DNA of 64,000 nt from contig NZ_JADMLH010000006.1 in assembly GCF_016464385.1 (NCBI RefSeq), positions 248,001 to 312,000 on the forward strand, in the 5' to 3' direction. Positions within the stretch are counted from its first letter, which is position 1. Each line of letters starts with the position of its first letter. Below the pieces are notes generated by a model. The model was not told where the DNA came from and ran no database searches. It was given only the letters and a program-made list of their open reading frames with translations. The translations under genes were made by a program, and so were the position numbers. This document shows, piece by piece, positions 8,901 to 17,800 of this stretch. The DNA comes from Nucisporomicrobium flavum. Its GTDB lineage: Bacteria > Actinomycetota > Actinomycetes > Mycobacteriales > Micromonosporaceae.

Positions 8901-9924
8901 CGGTCATCCGCGCGGCGCACGCCACCACGGTCGCCTCGGTCGGCCCGTACGTGTTCCAGACCTCGCGCCCCGGGACGGCCAGCCGGGCCGCGAGCTCGGG
9001 CGGGCAGGCCTCGCCGCCGAAGATGAGCAGCCGCACCTCGTCGAGCGCCTCGACGGGCCACAGCGCGGCGAGCGTCGGCACCGTGGAGACCACGGTGATG
9101 CGCTGCACGGCCAGCCACGGCCCGAGATCCACGCCGCTGCGCACGAGCGAGCGCTCGGCCGGCACCAGGCACGCGCCGTGCCGCCACGCCAGCCACATCT
9201 CCTCGCAGGAGGCGTCGAACGCCACCGACAGCCCGGCGAGCACCCGGTCACCCGGACCGATCGGCCCGCCGGCCTCCGCCGGGTCATCGCCGTCGCGGGT
9301 GCCGGCGGCTGCGGCGTCGGTGTCGATGTCGGTGTCGGCGCTGCCGGCGAGCAACAGCTGCGCCTCGGCGTCCACAAAGGCCGCTGCGGACCCGTGGCTG
9401 ACGGCCACACCCTTCGGGGTGCCGGTCGAGCCCGACGTGAAGATGATCCAGGCGTCGTCGGCCGGCCCGGGCCGCCCGCCGCGGCCCTCGGGAGTGCGGC
9501 GCGGCGTCAGGGCGAGGCCGGCGCCGAGGACCGCACACACGCCGGCCTCGGTGAAGACCAGCTCGGCACGCTCGTCGGGATCGTCGGCGTCGACCGGCAC
9601 GTACGCCGCGCCGGCCGCCAGCACGCCGAGGATGGCCAGATACAGCTCCGCCGTGCCCGAGGGAACCCGGACACCGACCCGGTCGCCGACGCCGATCCCG
9701 TGCCCCGCGAGCATCTTGCGCACCGCTTCGACCTCGTCGGCGAGCTCGGCGTACGTCAGTACCGTCGTGCCGTTGTCGAGCGCTTCCGCACCGGGGTGGG
9801 CGCGCACCGTCTCGTCGAGCACGTCGACGAGGGTGCGGCGGGCCGGGGCCGCGGAGGACCGGAACAGCGCCGGGGTGGCGATCGACGGAAGGGCGGGCAG
9901 CGACAGGTCGGTCGTCACGGTCAC
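5956..9924 (-). CDS. Pls/PosA-type membrane non-ribosomal peptide synthetase
   Basis: 1322 residues with the layout of the epsilon-poly-L-lysine synthetase family: adenylation domain, carrier domain, then membrane segments and repeated C-terminal domains, with no condensation domain. Adenylation motifs are clear: IFTSGSTGTPKG (161-172), AFDAS (235-239), NTYGPTEA (324-331), GRGDEQVKLGGRRIELGEV (424-442) and the catalytic lysine in RTSGKVDRAALP (~511-522). The phosphopantetheine serine is Ser568 (FFSSGGGSL). From ~630 onward hydrophobic helices alternate with left-handed-helix acyltransferase-like segments (for example GAGARVGSRSTLMPGARIG). Pls and PosA homopolymerise cationic amino acids (lysine, diaminopropionate and the like) at the membrane; the monomer here is not determined. 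GTG start; the adjacent M1 peptidase is coupled. Confidence 0.9.
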   Translation of the reverse strand: MTVTTDLSLPALPSIATPALFRSSAAPARRTLVDVLDETVRAHPGAEALDNGTTVLTYAELADEVEAVRKMLAGHGIGVGDRVGVRVPSGTAELYLAILGVLAAGAAYVPVDADDPDERAELVFTEAGVCAVLGAGLALTPRRTPEGRGGRPGPADDAWIIFTSGSTGTPKGVAVSHGSAAAFVDAEAQLLLAGSADTDIDTDAAAAGTRDGDDPAEAGGPIGPGDRVLAGLSVAFDASCEEMWLAWRHGACLVPAERSLVRSGVDLGPWLAVQRITVVSTVPTLAALWPVEALDEVRLLIFGGEACPPELAARLAVPGREVWNTYGPTEATVVACAARMTGDGPVRIGLPLAGWELAVVDPAGEPVAMGGTGELVIGGAGLARYLDAQKDAEKFAPLPALGWERAYRSGDIVRAEPEGLLFLGRGDEQVKLGGRRIELGEVDAALQALPGVAGAAAAVQRTAAGNQLLVGYVVPQEGAELDLAAAALRIREQLPAALVPLLAVVEALPTRTSGKVDRAALPWPLATGTGAASELSETEDWLAGGWEEILGVRPAAADADFFSSGGGSLSAAQLVAWIRRRHPQVSVADIYKNPRLSQLAAVLDALGTMTAVRREVRPTPRRAGAAQAVLMLPMLALVGLRWLTALAALGNVVSLLVPAPWAPAVSWWWVALGWVLLYSPLGRIAIAAGGARMLLRGVRPGNYPRGGGVHVRLWAAERLAELTGATSVAGASWMITYARALGAQIGPDVDLHSAPPVTGLLKLGRGAAIEPEVDLSGHWVDGDIVRVGKVRVGAGARVGSRSTLMPGARIGKGARIAAGSTVTGAVPAGRRWSGSPAAPAAPERAAWPAQRPSRSRMRSRFWTAAYGVTAQLLGLVPVLAALPGLALLAGTLTSRPAAGQVLAAVAAAAVAYVLCYALVVLVAVRALSIGLRAGYHPVQGRVAWQVWTTERLMGMARTGLFPLYASLFTPVWLRLLGAKVGRGVEASTVLALPAMTTVADGAFLADDTMVATYELSHGWLRVEPARIGKQAFLGNSGMAAPGRSVPKRGLVGVLSSAPRKAKKGSSWLGAPPMPLRRTVESADTSRTFDPPLRLKLARAAVELCRIVPVMCAAALAVGVLAALASVWELAGGWAAALAAGPVLLAAAIVAAATATAAKWLLVGRFRVADRALWTSFVWRNELADTFVEVLAAPWLVRFASGTPLLTAWLRTLGATIGRGVWLETYWLPEYDLVRLGDGATVNRGCVVQTHLFHDRVMSMHEVSLGAGATMGPHGIILPGASIGARSCVGPGSLVTRGDAVPENSRWLGNPIAAWPASAARRA

Positions 9925-10323
9925 CGGGCGTGCACCATCTTCACCTCACGGGTCGGCCTGAGCGACCCTCAACGCTACGTCGCGTGAGCGGGAAATGACG
10001 GCGAACCGACGGATTCGTGGTGGGCACCACTGTGAGGTGCCCGACACCTCAGCGCCAGCGTTGCGGGCACCGGCCGGAGCGGCGCAACCGGCCGAGGATG
10101 TCCTCGACGGCGTACGCGCCGAGGATTCCGGCGAGGCCGGTGGCGACCGGGGTGGCGAGGTCCTGCAGCAGTGTGTGCATGTCTGTCTGGTCGGCCGGGC
10201 CAGGTGCGGCGGCGGGCACGGAACGGGTGCGGGACGGGTGCACGAGGGCCGGCGTCCGGCGGTCGAGTCCGATCGAGGACGTAGTGCTGCCGGTACGGGC
10301 GATCCGCGGCCATCCTGCTTCAG
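9925..10323. other. 399-bp gap between divergent genes
   Basis: It lies between the synthetase (minus) and the surface-protein gene (plus) and should hold both promoters. A minus-strand TAGCGT (plus-strand ACGCTA at 9972-9977) is a possible -10 for the synthetase, without a clear -35. The only open frame that looks protein-like is the small one at 10049-10180. Confidence 0.35.
10049..10180 (-). CDS. possible small hydrophobic protein, 43 residues
   Basis: An ATG-started frame encoding MHTLLQDLATPVATGLAGIL followed by GAYAVEDILGRLRRSG and a basic tail: one short hydrophobic helix then positive charges, as in small membrane proteins. No good ribosome site is visible and no family was recognised. 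It may be chance coding in G+C-rich DNA. Confidence 0.25.
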   Translation of the reverse strand: MHTLLQDLATPVATGLAGILGAYAVEDILGRLRRSGRCPQRWR

Positions 10324-10761
10324 GTGAGCGATTACGGATCCACCGGTGCGGCTCCGCGGAGGGGACGGCGCCGCACGCTGCTGGTGCTTCTCCTGTCGCT
10401 GCTCCTGCTTCTCCTGGTGCTGCTGCTGCTCGCCTTCTGCGGCCGCGACACCGGAGGCGGCGGGGGCGGTGGCGCCTCTCCACCGCCCGTGGTGACGACG
10501 ACGCCGACCACAGCGCCACCCGTGTCGCCGTCGGTGTCCGCTCCCCCGTCGGGTCCGACCACGCCGCCGACGACGACCACGTCGCCGGCCGAACCGTCGT
10601 CGCGCCCGCCGTCGTCGAAGCCGGTCGTGCCCAAGGGACCGCCGGAGACCGGCGGTGGCAGCACCGCGGGAGTGGACCTGACGCCGACCGTCGCGGGGCT
10701 GATCCTGGTGCTGGCGGGCGGGTTGCTGACGGTCCGGCTGGTCCGGCGCCGGCGACAGTAG
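10324..10761 (+). CDS. Pro/Thr-rich surface protein with sortase-type C-terminal signal
   Basis: A 145-residue protein with a positively charged N-terminus and a long Leu-rich membrane segment (18-38, LLVLLLSLLLLLLVLLLLAF), a glycine run, then a Pro/Thr/Ser linker (~52-100) typical of wall-spanning regions. The end has PPETG (106-110), a hydrophobic helix (~121-139) and RRRRQ, the three parts of an LPXTG-type sorting signal with Pro in place of Leu. No folded domain remains between the two ends. GTG start. Seven bases downstream begins a class F sortase, so this is probably its dedicated substrate. Confidence 0.7.
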   Translation: MSDYGSTGAAPRRGRRRTLLVLLLSLLLLLLVLLLLAFCGRDTGGGGGGGASPPPVVTTTPTTAPPVSPSVSAPPSGPTTPPTTTTSPAEPSSRPPSSKPVVPKGPPETGGGSTAGVDLTPTVAGLILVLAGGLLTVRLVRRRRQ

Positions 10762-10768
10762 GGCCCCG

Positions 10769-11413
10769 GTGCGGATCCGGGTCGTCGCCGAGGCGGCGCT
10801 CGCGGCGGCCCTGGCCGTCAGCGGCGCCGCCCTGACGTTCATGGGGGTCCGCCCGGCGCCGGGGCCACCGCCGCCTGCCCCTCAGGTGGTGCCGGATGCC
10901 GTCACGTCGCCCGTGGAGCCGCCGGTTCGTGCTTCCAGAAAGGCCGCTGCGCCACCGACCATCCTCGACATTCCGGCGATCGGCGTACGGACGCCGTTGC
11001 TGCGGCTCGGCCTGCAGAGCGACGGCACGGTCGCGCTGCCCCCGCTCGGGGCGGGCTCTCCCGCCGGTTGGTACCGCCTCGGCGCGATCCCCGGCGAGCC
11101 CGGCGCGGCGGTGATCCTCGGGCACGTGGACTCCGCGCGTGACGGGCCGGCCGTGTTCTACCGGCTGCGCGAGCTCCGGCCCGGCGCGCTGATCCGGGTC
11201 GGCCGCGCCGACGGGAGTGCCGCCACCTTCGCCGTCACGCGCACGGCCCGGTATCGCAAACGCGACTTCCCCACCGAGGCGGTGTACGGCCCGGTGGACC
11301 GGCCGGAGCTGCGCCTGGTCACGTGCGGCGGCAGCTACGACCGGTGGCGCCGGACCTATCGCGAGAACCTCGTCGTCTACGCGGAGCTGCGGTCCCGGTC
11401 AGAGCGGCCGTGA
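10769..11413 (+). CDS. class F sortase
   Basis: A 214-residue sortase with an N-terminal membrane anchor (~5-26) and a Pro-rich spacer. Catalytic residues are in place: His119 (LGHVDS), Cys186 (LRLVTCGG) and Arg198 (TYREN). Sortases cleave a sorting signal between Thr and Gly and join the protein to the cell wall or another acceptor. The gene directly upstream encodes a protein ending in PPETG plus helix plus Arg tail, so they form a substrate-enzyme pair. GTG start. Its last 15 bases overlap the convergent DUF6519 gene at the end of the injection-system locus. Confidence 0.9.
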   Translation: MRIRVVAEAALAAALAVSGAALTFMGVRPAPGPPPPAPQVVPDAVTSPVEPPVRASRKAAAPPTILDIPAIGVRTPLLRLGLQSDGTVALPPLGAGSPAGWYRLGAIPGEPGAAVILGHVDSARDGPAVFYRLRELRPGALIRVGRADGSAATFAVTRTARYRKRDFPTEAVYGPVDRPELRLVTCGGSYDRWRRTYRENLVVYAELRSRSERP

Positions 11414-12712
11414 GATCGGGTCGAACAGCATCCGCAGGTCCTGGGCCTCGCCGTTGGGCTGGAACCACACCAGCGGCGCCAGGTGCTCCTCCGGGCCGGC
11501 CGGCGGCAGCAGCACCCGGTCGCCGTCCGCCTCCGGCCATTCCACGTCGCCGTCGAGCGTACGGGCGGCCACCGTCCAGTACTCGCCGGTGCGGTACGCG
11601 CCCTCCCCGCCGAACCGCACCTGCACCCCCTGCTCCAGCGGGATCCACTCGTTCTCCACGATCGGCACCGCGCCGGACGTCAGGTTCCGCCCGCCCCGGC
11701 CGGCCGCACGCTGGTCCCACCGGCGCAGGTACGGATGCCGCGCCGGATCCCGCCCGAGCTCATCCGGCGGCGCGCCGGAGAGGCGTACCCGGCGGCCGCC
11801 GAAGTCCACGTCGACGACCTGGAGCAGCGGGCCGGGCTCGTCGCCGCGCGCCACCGTGTCGTCGAGCACCTCGACCCAGTCCTCGACCTCGGGCAGCGTC
11901 TTGTCGTCCGTGGAGCCGGTGACGGTCGCCCAGGCGCCCTCCAGCCCGCTGACCGCGTACACCGCCGAGCCGTTGTCCCGCGACCACTTGAAGGTGGCCG
12001 TGCCGGCCGCGCCGCCGCGGTGCACCTCGACGCGGTAGAGCTGGTTCTCCGGCCCGCGGTACGCAGCCTCCGGGTCGGCGATGCACGGATCGTCGTGGGA
12101 GTTTCCCGGGCGTTCCACGCCGAACGCCGCCCGGCTGCGGGGCGTACGCCGGTCCGCGGCCCAGGCCTCGAAGGCTTCCCGTACGGTCTCGAAGTTGCCC
12201 CGGTCGAAGTCGGCGGCGACCAGGACCTGCCAGGCCACCCGCAGCCGCAGCGTGGTGCCGGGCAGCGACGGGCCGAGCGCCTTCTCGTGCAGGCCTGGGT
12301 CCTCGATCGCGCTCACCACCCGCTCGCGCACCCGCAGGTACGCCAGGAAGGGATTGTCCGGCAACGCGTCGTGGTCCGGGTCGATGACGGCGTCCGGCTG
12401 CGTCAGGTACGTCCAGGAGCCGCCGTCCGGCCGGGTCGCGTCGCACAGGATGCCGTCCACGTAGTACCGCCCGGGGCCGATGGTCAGGTCGGGGTGGTCG
12501 CCCTCGTCGGTGCGGGCCAGCGTGAAACCCAGATCGGCCGCGGGTCCCGCGTACGGTCCGATCAGGTCCATGGTCGCCCGCCGGGCGAGGTACGCCTGGA
12601 TCGCGGCCTGCTCGTTGTCGTCCGCGTCGAGGCGGAGCCGGCCCTGCTGGCTGAGGACCGCGGTGTGGTGCTTGCCGGGCTGGAAGGTGAGGCGCGAGAA
12701 GTCGCCGTGCAT
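11399..12712 (-). CDS. DUF6519-type protein at the distal end of the eCIS locus
   Basis: 437 residues beginning HGDFSRLTFQPGKHHTAVL, then QQGRLRLDADDNEQAA, the opening typical of DUF6519 proteins associated with phage-tail-like loci. The rest is predicted beta-rich (GPGRYYVDGILCD; RVEVHRGG; TFKWSRDNGSAVYAVSGL). In related loci such proteins lie next to baseplate genes and may be outer baseplate or receptor-contact parts; no function is established. The start at 12712 is set by a GGAGG site; a longer in-frame start exists at 12892 inside the previous gene. Last gene of the minus-strand run. Confidence 0.75.
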   Translation of the reverse strand: MHGDFSRLTFQPGKHHTAVLSQQGRLRLDADDNEQAAIQAYLARRATMDLIGPYAGPAADLGFTLARTDEGDHPDLTIGPGRYYVDGILCDATRPDGGSWTYLTQPDAVIDPDHDALPDNPFLAYLRVRERVVSAIEDPGLHEKALGPSLPGTTLRLRVAWQVLVAADFDRGNFETVREAFEAWAADRRTPRSRAAFGVERPGNSHDDPCIADPEAAYRGPENQLYRVEVHRGGAAGTATFKWSRDNGSAVYAVSGLEGAWATVTGSTDDKTLPEVEDWVEVLDDTVARGDEPGPLLQVVDVDFGGRRVRLSGAPPDELGRDPARHPYLRRWDQRAAGRGGRNLTSGAVPIVENEWIPLEQGVQVRFGGEGAYRTGEYWTVAARTLDGDVEWPEADGDRVLLPPAGPEEHLAPLVWFQPNGEAQDLRMLFDPISRPL

Positions 12713-12738
12713 GGTGGGCCCTCCGTCGATCGCGGTGG

Positions 12739-14886
12739 TCAGGTGACGAGGATGAGGCCGGCGGCGGCCCCGGCGGGGGTGAACTCGTCGAGCCGGCGGC
12801 GCAGGTCGTCCTCGCGCTGCGGCTGGAACAGGTGGTGGTGGACGCCCAGCTCCGAGCGGTCCTCGGCGCCGCGCCGGAGCTCGTCCGGGCACGAGCGGGC
12901 CAGTTGCAGGTATCCGGGCATGCCATACCGGCGGTCGGTGAACCGCGGCCGGACCCGGTTGGTGATGAGCAGCCGGTCACCGGGGTCCGTCGTGCCGCTC
13001 AGGGCGGTGTCCGGCTCGCAGTGGAAGCGGCGAGGCGTCCGCGATCCGGCTGGTACGTAGCAGAAGCGCATGCAGCCGGTCGCGCGGCGGCCGACGCGTA
13101 CCTTGCCGTCGAAGATGCTGTCCTCGGCGAGGCGGATCGCGTGGGTGCCGACCGTGCCGATCACCGTGCAGCGCTCGACGTCCAGGACGGCGTGGGCCAG
13201 CCGGCCCTCGGGTGCGGTCAACGCCTCCCGGTGCGCGTCGGTGGCGTCCAGGATGCTGTCGGTGAGCCGGATGCCGAGCGGGTCGGTGTGCACCTCGTCG
13301 GCGACGACCACGATGGTGCCGAGGATGCTGCGGTGGATGCGGACGCACGCGCGCGTTTCCTCGAGCACCAGGCTGGGCTCGGCCGGATGCGTGGGCGCGC
13401 AGTGCGGCTCCAGCGACCAGCCCGGCACCAGCGTGCAGTGGCGGATGTCCACCTCGGACAGGTGCCCGGTCGCGCTCACCCCGCGGCCGGTGATGAGCAG
13501 GCCGTCCAGGACCACCCGGGCGCCGCGGCCGGTGCCCCGCAGCTGGAGCGCGTCCGGCCGGTTGGAGTACCAGTTCAGCAGCCGCAGCGTGGGACGCCGG
13601 CCCTCCGCCGCCCGCAGCGTGAGCCGCTGGCCCTCGCCCACCTCGAACTCGAGTTGTTCCTGGTATGCGCCGTTGTCGGTGATCTCGATGACCGCATCGG
13701 CGGGCGCGTCGGCCTGCCACCGCTCGTACGCCTGGTTGATCCGCTCGAAGTCGGCGCCGGCCCCGACGCGGTAGACAGGCACGTCGTCGGGGGTCACGGG
13801 CAGCCGCGGATACTCCCCGCCGCCCAGGTCGTCGGGGAACGCGTGGTGGTACGACACCCACACGCCCCGGCGCGGCAGGACCCGGCGGCCGAACGCGATC
13901 CGCCCCAGCACCGGGTCGACGACCACCTGGCCGGGGCCGGGCCGGTAACGCCAGCCGGACAGGTCGGCGACCACGAGGGCGGAGGGCGGGATGGGCACCG
14001 GCGGGGCGTTGCGCACGCCCGCCCAGATGGTGAAGCTCTTGTCCGGCCCGTAGAACTCGGCGAGCCGGTCCCGCGCGGCGCGCCGGGTGATGGCGACCGG
14101 CAGGTTCTCGGCGCCGGCGAGGTGCGTGCGTACCGGCTCGGCGACCGGCCGGGTGATCAGCTGGGTGTCGTTGCCGAGCACCGAGAACGTGTAGAGGTTG
14201 CGGGCGCTGTCGATGCAGTTCGCCGGCGCCCCGGTGACCGCCTGCGTGCTGAGCCGCCACACGAAGACGCCCACGGCCTGCGGGTTGTGCCGGCCGGTAC
14301 GGCGCCCGGGCGAGCTCAGGCGCGGCGCCTCGGCCAGATGCGTGGACCGGTCGAACGGCGTGCCGATCAGGTCCAGCGCGGCGCCGTCCCGGACGTCCAC
14401 CAGCCGGCCGGGGGTGAGGCGGGAGCGGCGGGCGATCGCGGCGGCGTCGCCGTAGAGGCGTACCGGCTGGGTGATGCCGAGGGTACGGCGGAACTCCACC
14501 GCCCGCGCCGGCCAGTCCGCGACCGAGCGGGCCAGGTCCTCGAGCACCGACAGCGTGCCCTTGCGCCGCCGGGCGGCCACCGTGTCGGCGACGTCACGCC
14601 GGGGCGCCAGCCGGGCGGCGAGCAGGCGCGCGGACTCGTCGCCCCCGGCGAGCGCCGCGGTGTAGCCACCGGCGATCCGGTAGCCGACGAGGTCCCCGAG
14701 GTACGGCACCGCCCACGGCGCGCACGTCTCGATGAACCAGTCCTCGTACAGCTGGGCGACCTCGTCGGCGGTGAGCCCGACCTGGTCCCCGACGACGGCG
14801 AGCAGCGCGCCCAGCGCCCCGCCGGTCTCGGCGTCGCGGCGCTGGACGTGCACCGGCAGCAGCGCGGCGAGGTTGTGGCTGGTCAC
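12739..14886 (-). CDS. eCIS tail/baseplate protein with beta-helix C-terminal region
   Basis: 715 residues. The N-terminal ~120 residues (QLYEDWFIETCAPWAVPYLG) resemble phage tail protein I / baseplate wedge proteins. The central and C-terminal part shows rungs typical of a right-handed parallel beta-helix: RVVLDGLLITGRGV, DIRHCTLVPG, VRIHRSILGTIVVV, IRLTDSILDATDA, VDVERCTVIGTVG. Beta-helix regions in phage proteins often form fibres or bind glycans, so this is a candidate for target contact in a locus with no obvious tail-fibre gene. The ATG overlaps the stop of the upstream baseplate gene. Confidence 0.75.
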   Translation of the reverse strand: MTSHNLAALLPVHVQRRDAETGGALGALLAVVGDQVGLTADEVAQLYEDWFIETCAPWAVPYLGDLVGYRIAGGYTAALAGGDESARLLAARLAPRRDVADTVAARRRKGTLSVLEDLARSVADWPARAVEFRRTLGITQPVRLYGDAAAIARRSRLTPGRLVDVRDGAALDLIGTPFDRSTHLAEAPRLSSPGRRTGRHNPQAVGVFVWRLSTQAVTGAPANCIDSARNLYTFSVLGNDTQLITRPVAEPVRTHLAGAENLPVAITRRAARDRLAEFYGPDKSFTIWAGVRNAPPVPIPPSALVVADLSGWRYRPGPGQVVVDPVLGRIAFGRRVLPRRGVWVSYHHAFPDDLGGGEYPRLPVTPDDVPVYRVGAGADFERINQAYERWQADAPADAVIEITDNGAYQEQLEFEVGEGQRLTLRAAEGRRPTLRLLNWYSNRPDALQLRGTGRGARVVLDGLLITGRGVSATGHLSEVDIRHCTLVPGWSLEPHCAPTHPAEPSLVLEETRACVRIHRSILGTIVVVADEVHTDPLGIRLTDSILDATDAHREALTAPEGRLAHAVLDVERCTVIGTVGTHAIRLAEDSIFDGKVRVGRRATGCMRFCYVPAGSRTPRRFHCEPDTALSGTTDPGDRLLITNRVRPRFTDRRYGMPGYLQLARSCPDELRRGAEDRSELGVHHHLFQPQREDDLRRRLDEFTPAGAAAGLILVT

Positions 14887-17800
14887 GACGTGGCCTCCCG
14901 CAGGATCAGGGTGTCGGGCAGATCGGCGGAGAACATCACGAGCTGCGCCGGCCGGATGCCCCGGAACACCACCAGCTCCGTCCCGCCCGGCACGCCGGCG
15001 TCCGGCGGCAGCGCCGGGTTGAGCGCCAGCAGCCGCGCGACGCTGATGCCGTTGGCAGCGGCCACGGCCCGCAGCGGCATCGCCCCGCCACCGGGCACCG
15101 TGAACCTCGTCTCGTCGAACCGGGCGGGCCGGGCCGGGACCGCCTTCGCCAGCGTCGTGATCCGCCCCGGCAGGTTCTGCAGGTCGTCCGGCGTCAGCGA
15201 GCCCGGCACGTCGGCGAAGACGTCCACGGTCACGTGGTCCACGCCGGGCACGCTCTGCACGGCCGCCTCCAGTTCGGAGCGGTACGCGGGCTGGCCGAGC
15301 TCACGGGCGGCGAAGCCCAGCCGGTCCAGCACGGCCGCCCGGATCGCGGGCTCGACCAGCTCGTACGAGAAGTCGGGCAGCACCTTGACCGTCGCCGCGG
15401 CCAGCAGCAGCACCGCCTCGCGGACCCCCACCTCGGTGGCCAGGCGCGGATCGCCGAAGCTCACCAGCGACGCGCGCAGCGCCACCACGATGTCGGAGTC
15501 GTCGGCCAGCGGGATGTCGCCGGACCCGGCCACGGTCACGTGGACGAGCTCCCGGGTCCCGTCGTGCAGCCGCCGGGCCGAGGCGCGCCCGATGCCCGCC
15601 CGGGCCCGCGCGAAGTCCTCGTAGTCCGGGACGCCGACCAGCCGGTCCAGCGCGGCGACCGCCACCGGGATGCCCCGGCGCAGCTGGTGCGCGTCGTCGG
15701 CGTCGGCGCCGCCGTCGGCCGGCACCGGGTTGGTCACCCCGGAGACCCCGGCCGGGCGGGACACCAGCTGGGTGATCTGCCGCTCGCTGACGTTGCCGGC
15801 GGCGCCGACCCCCACCCGGTACGCGGCCCGTACGTTCTCCACGCCGGTGGGCAGCCGCGCCCCGTTGACGCCGTCGCCGAACGTCACCCGGGTACGCCCG
15901 TCGTCCCCGGTCGACGTCGTGTAGATCCGCTCGTGCGGCCCGCGGCCGGCGAAGTCGTCCACCTCGTGCCAGCGCACCCCGTCGACCCGGACCACCAGCG
16001 TGTTCTCCGCGCCCAGCGGCGTGTCCGCGGCGACCCAGCCGAGCGGGCCCTGGAAGAGCGTGAACGTCTGCCCGGCCCGGCTCGCGTCGCCGCTGCCGAT
16101 CACCTCCTCGCGGCCGGCGCCGTGCGTCGCCCGGGCCACGTTGCCCAGGCAGCGCACGGTGGACCGGCGGTACGTGAAGTTCAGCGGCACGGCCAGCGTC
16201 AGCACCGTGTGGATGAGCGCGGTCGGGCGCCGGTCGTCGACGAACTGCTCGACGGCGGCCACCATCACCACCTCCGTACCGGTGACGCCGGGCGCGTCCA
16301 CGTCGGTGCGCTCGCCGGTGACGACGATCAGCCGCCCCGGCTCGATGCCCTCGTGCAGCGCGGCCAGCTCGATGCGGTCGCCCTCGACGTCGCTGGGATC
16401 CTCCTCGGTGGCCAGGTCGAGCCGCTCGCCCCGGGCGTAGACGATGGTGTCGCGGATGTGCGTGAGCAGCGTGTCGGCCGGGTCCAGCCAGTTGTCGCGG
16501 AGCACCAGCTGGGTGACCTTGCCGGTGATGCCGAAGGCGGCGAGGGCGACCGTACGGACCTCGTCGACCCGGGTGAACAGCGTCATCTGCCGGCCCGGGC
16601 GCTCGACGACCACCCAGCTGTCCAGCGCGATGCCCTCGTACACCGCGTCCAGCGCGATCACGTTGCGGGCGAACGGTGTCGAGGTGGCCAGGGTCAGCGT
16701 GAACCTCGGGTTCGGGTTGTCGCCGGAGGTCCGCCGTACGCTGACCGTCCGGCCGCCCTGGCTGCCGCTCTGCGACTGGCTGGTCACCGGCAGGGACAGC
16801 GATGTTCCGTTGTGGACGGTGACCGAGACCGGGGCGGTGGCCGGGGTCCGCGGAAGCGTCACCGCGAACGCCGCCGCGCCGTCCTGGCTGAAGGAAACCT
16901 CCACGCCCGGCTCGGGCCCGTCCGCGCCCGGGGCCACGCCGACGCCGCCGCCGTCCTCCGCCGGCTGGGTGACCACCAGCGACACCTGCCACGGGCCGAG
17001 GGCGAACTCGTCGTCGCCGTCCTCGATGTCCGCCCGGGCGGTCCATGTCACGCCCTCCGGAGACGTGTAGCTGAACTGGATCACCGACGGCATGCGGTCG
17101 GCGTAGGTGACCCGGAGCGCCAGCTCATCGGCGCGGCCCAGCGGCCATTCGATGACGCCGGTGACCACGCCCTGATTGTTGAACGTGACCCGGTCGGGCG
17201 CGGTCGCACCGAACGGCGCGGCGGTCACCCGCATCGCCTGCAGCCCCTTGAGCTCCTGCTCCTGGGCGACGTTGATCTGCCGCCACGCCGGGTAGAGGTT
17301 GCGCAGCCGGGGGTCGACCGCGGTGAGCAGCTGAGCGCCGAAGTCCGAGCCGGGCGCGAAGATCTCGGCCGGTTTCCGGTCCAGCTGCCGCGCGCTGGCC
17401 GGCGGGCGCGACGGCGGCCGGCGCAGCGGACCGAGCAGCGCGGCGATGCCGGCCAGGGCGGGGTTCGGCGGCGTCGCGGCGTCCAGGGCGAGCTGGCGGA
17501 ACAGCGGCGCGGGCGGGGCCGCGGACGGCGGTGGCGCCTCGTCGTGCAGCTGGGCCAGACGGTCGCGGTGCCCGGCGAACCAGGCGCGGACGCTGTCGTA
17601 CGCCCGACCCTCCGCCGCGGCGGCATCGGCCCGGCCGAGCGCCTCGCCCAGCCGGGCACGCGGGTCGGGCGTGGCCGCGAAGCTCTCCGGGAGCGGGGCG
17701 AGGTCGCGGTCCACATAGCGGCGGACGATGCGGCTGCGCTCGTACATGGGATCGGTTCTGGCTTGTTCGACCGCCGCGAACAGCTGCTGCTGCAACGAGT

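Noticed and set aside
6106..9987. 1293-codon plus-strand frame opposite the synthetase
   Set aside because: His/Arg/Gly-rich antisense composition without motifs; the minus strand has all adenylation motifs.
9975..10313. 112-codon minus-strand frame
   Set aside because: Pro/Arg/His-rich composition typical of chance frames and conflicts with the more protein-like 43-codon frame.
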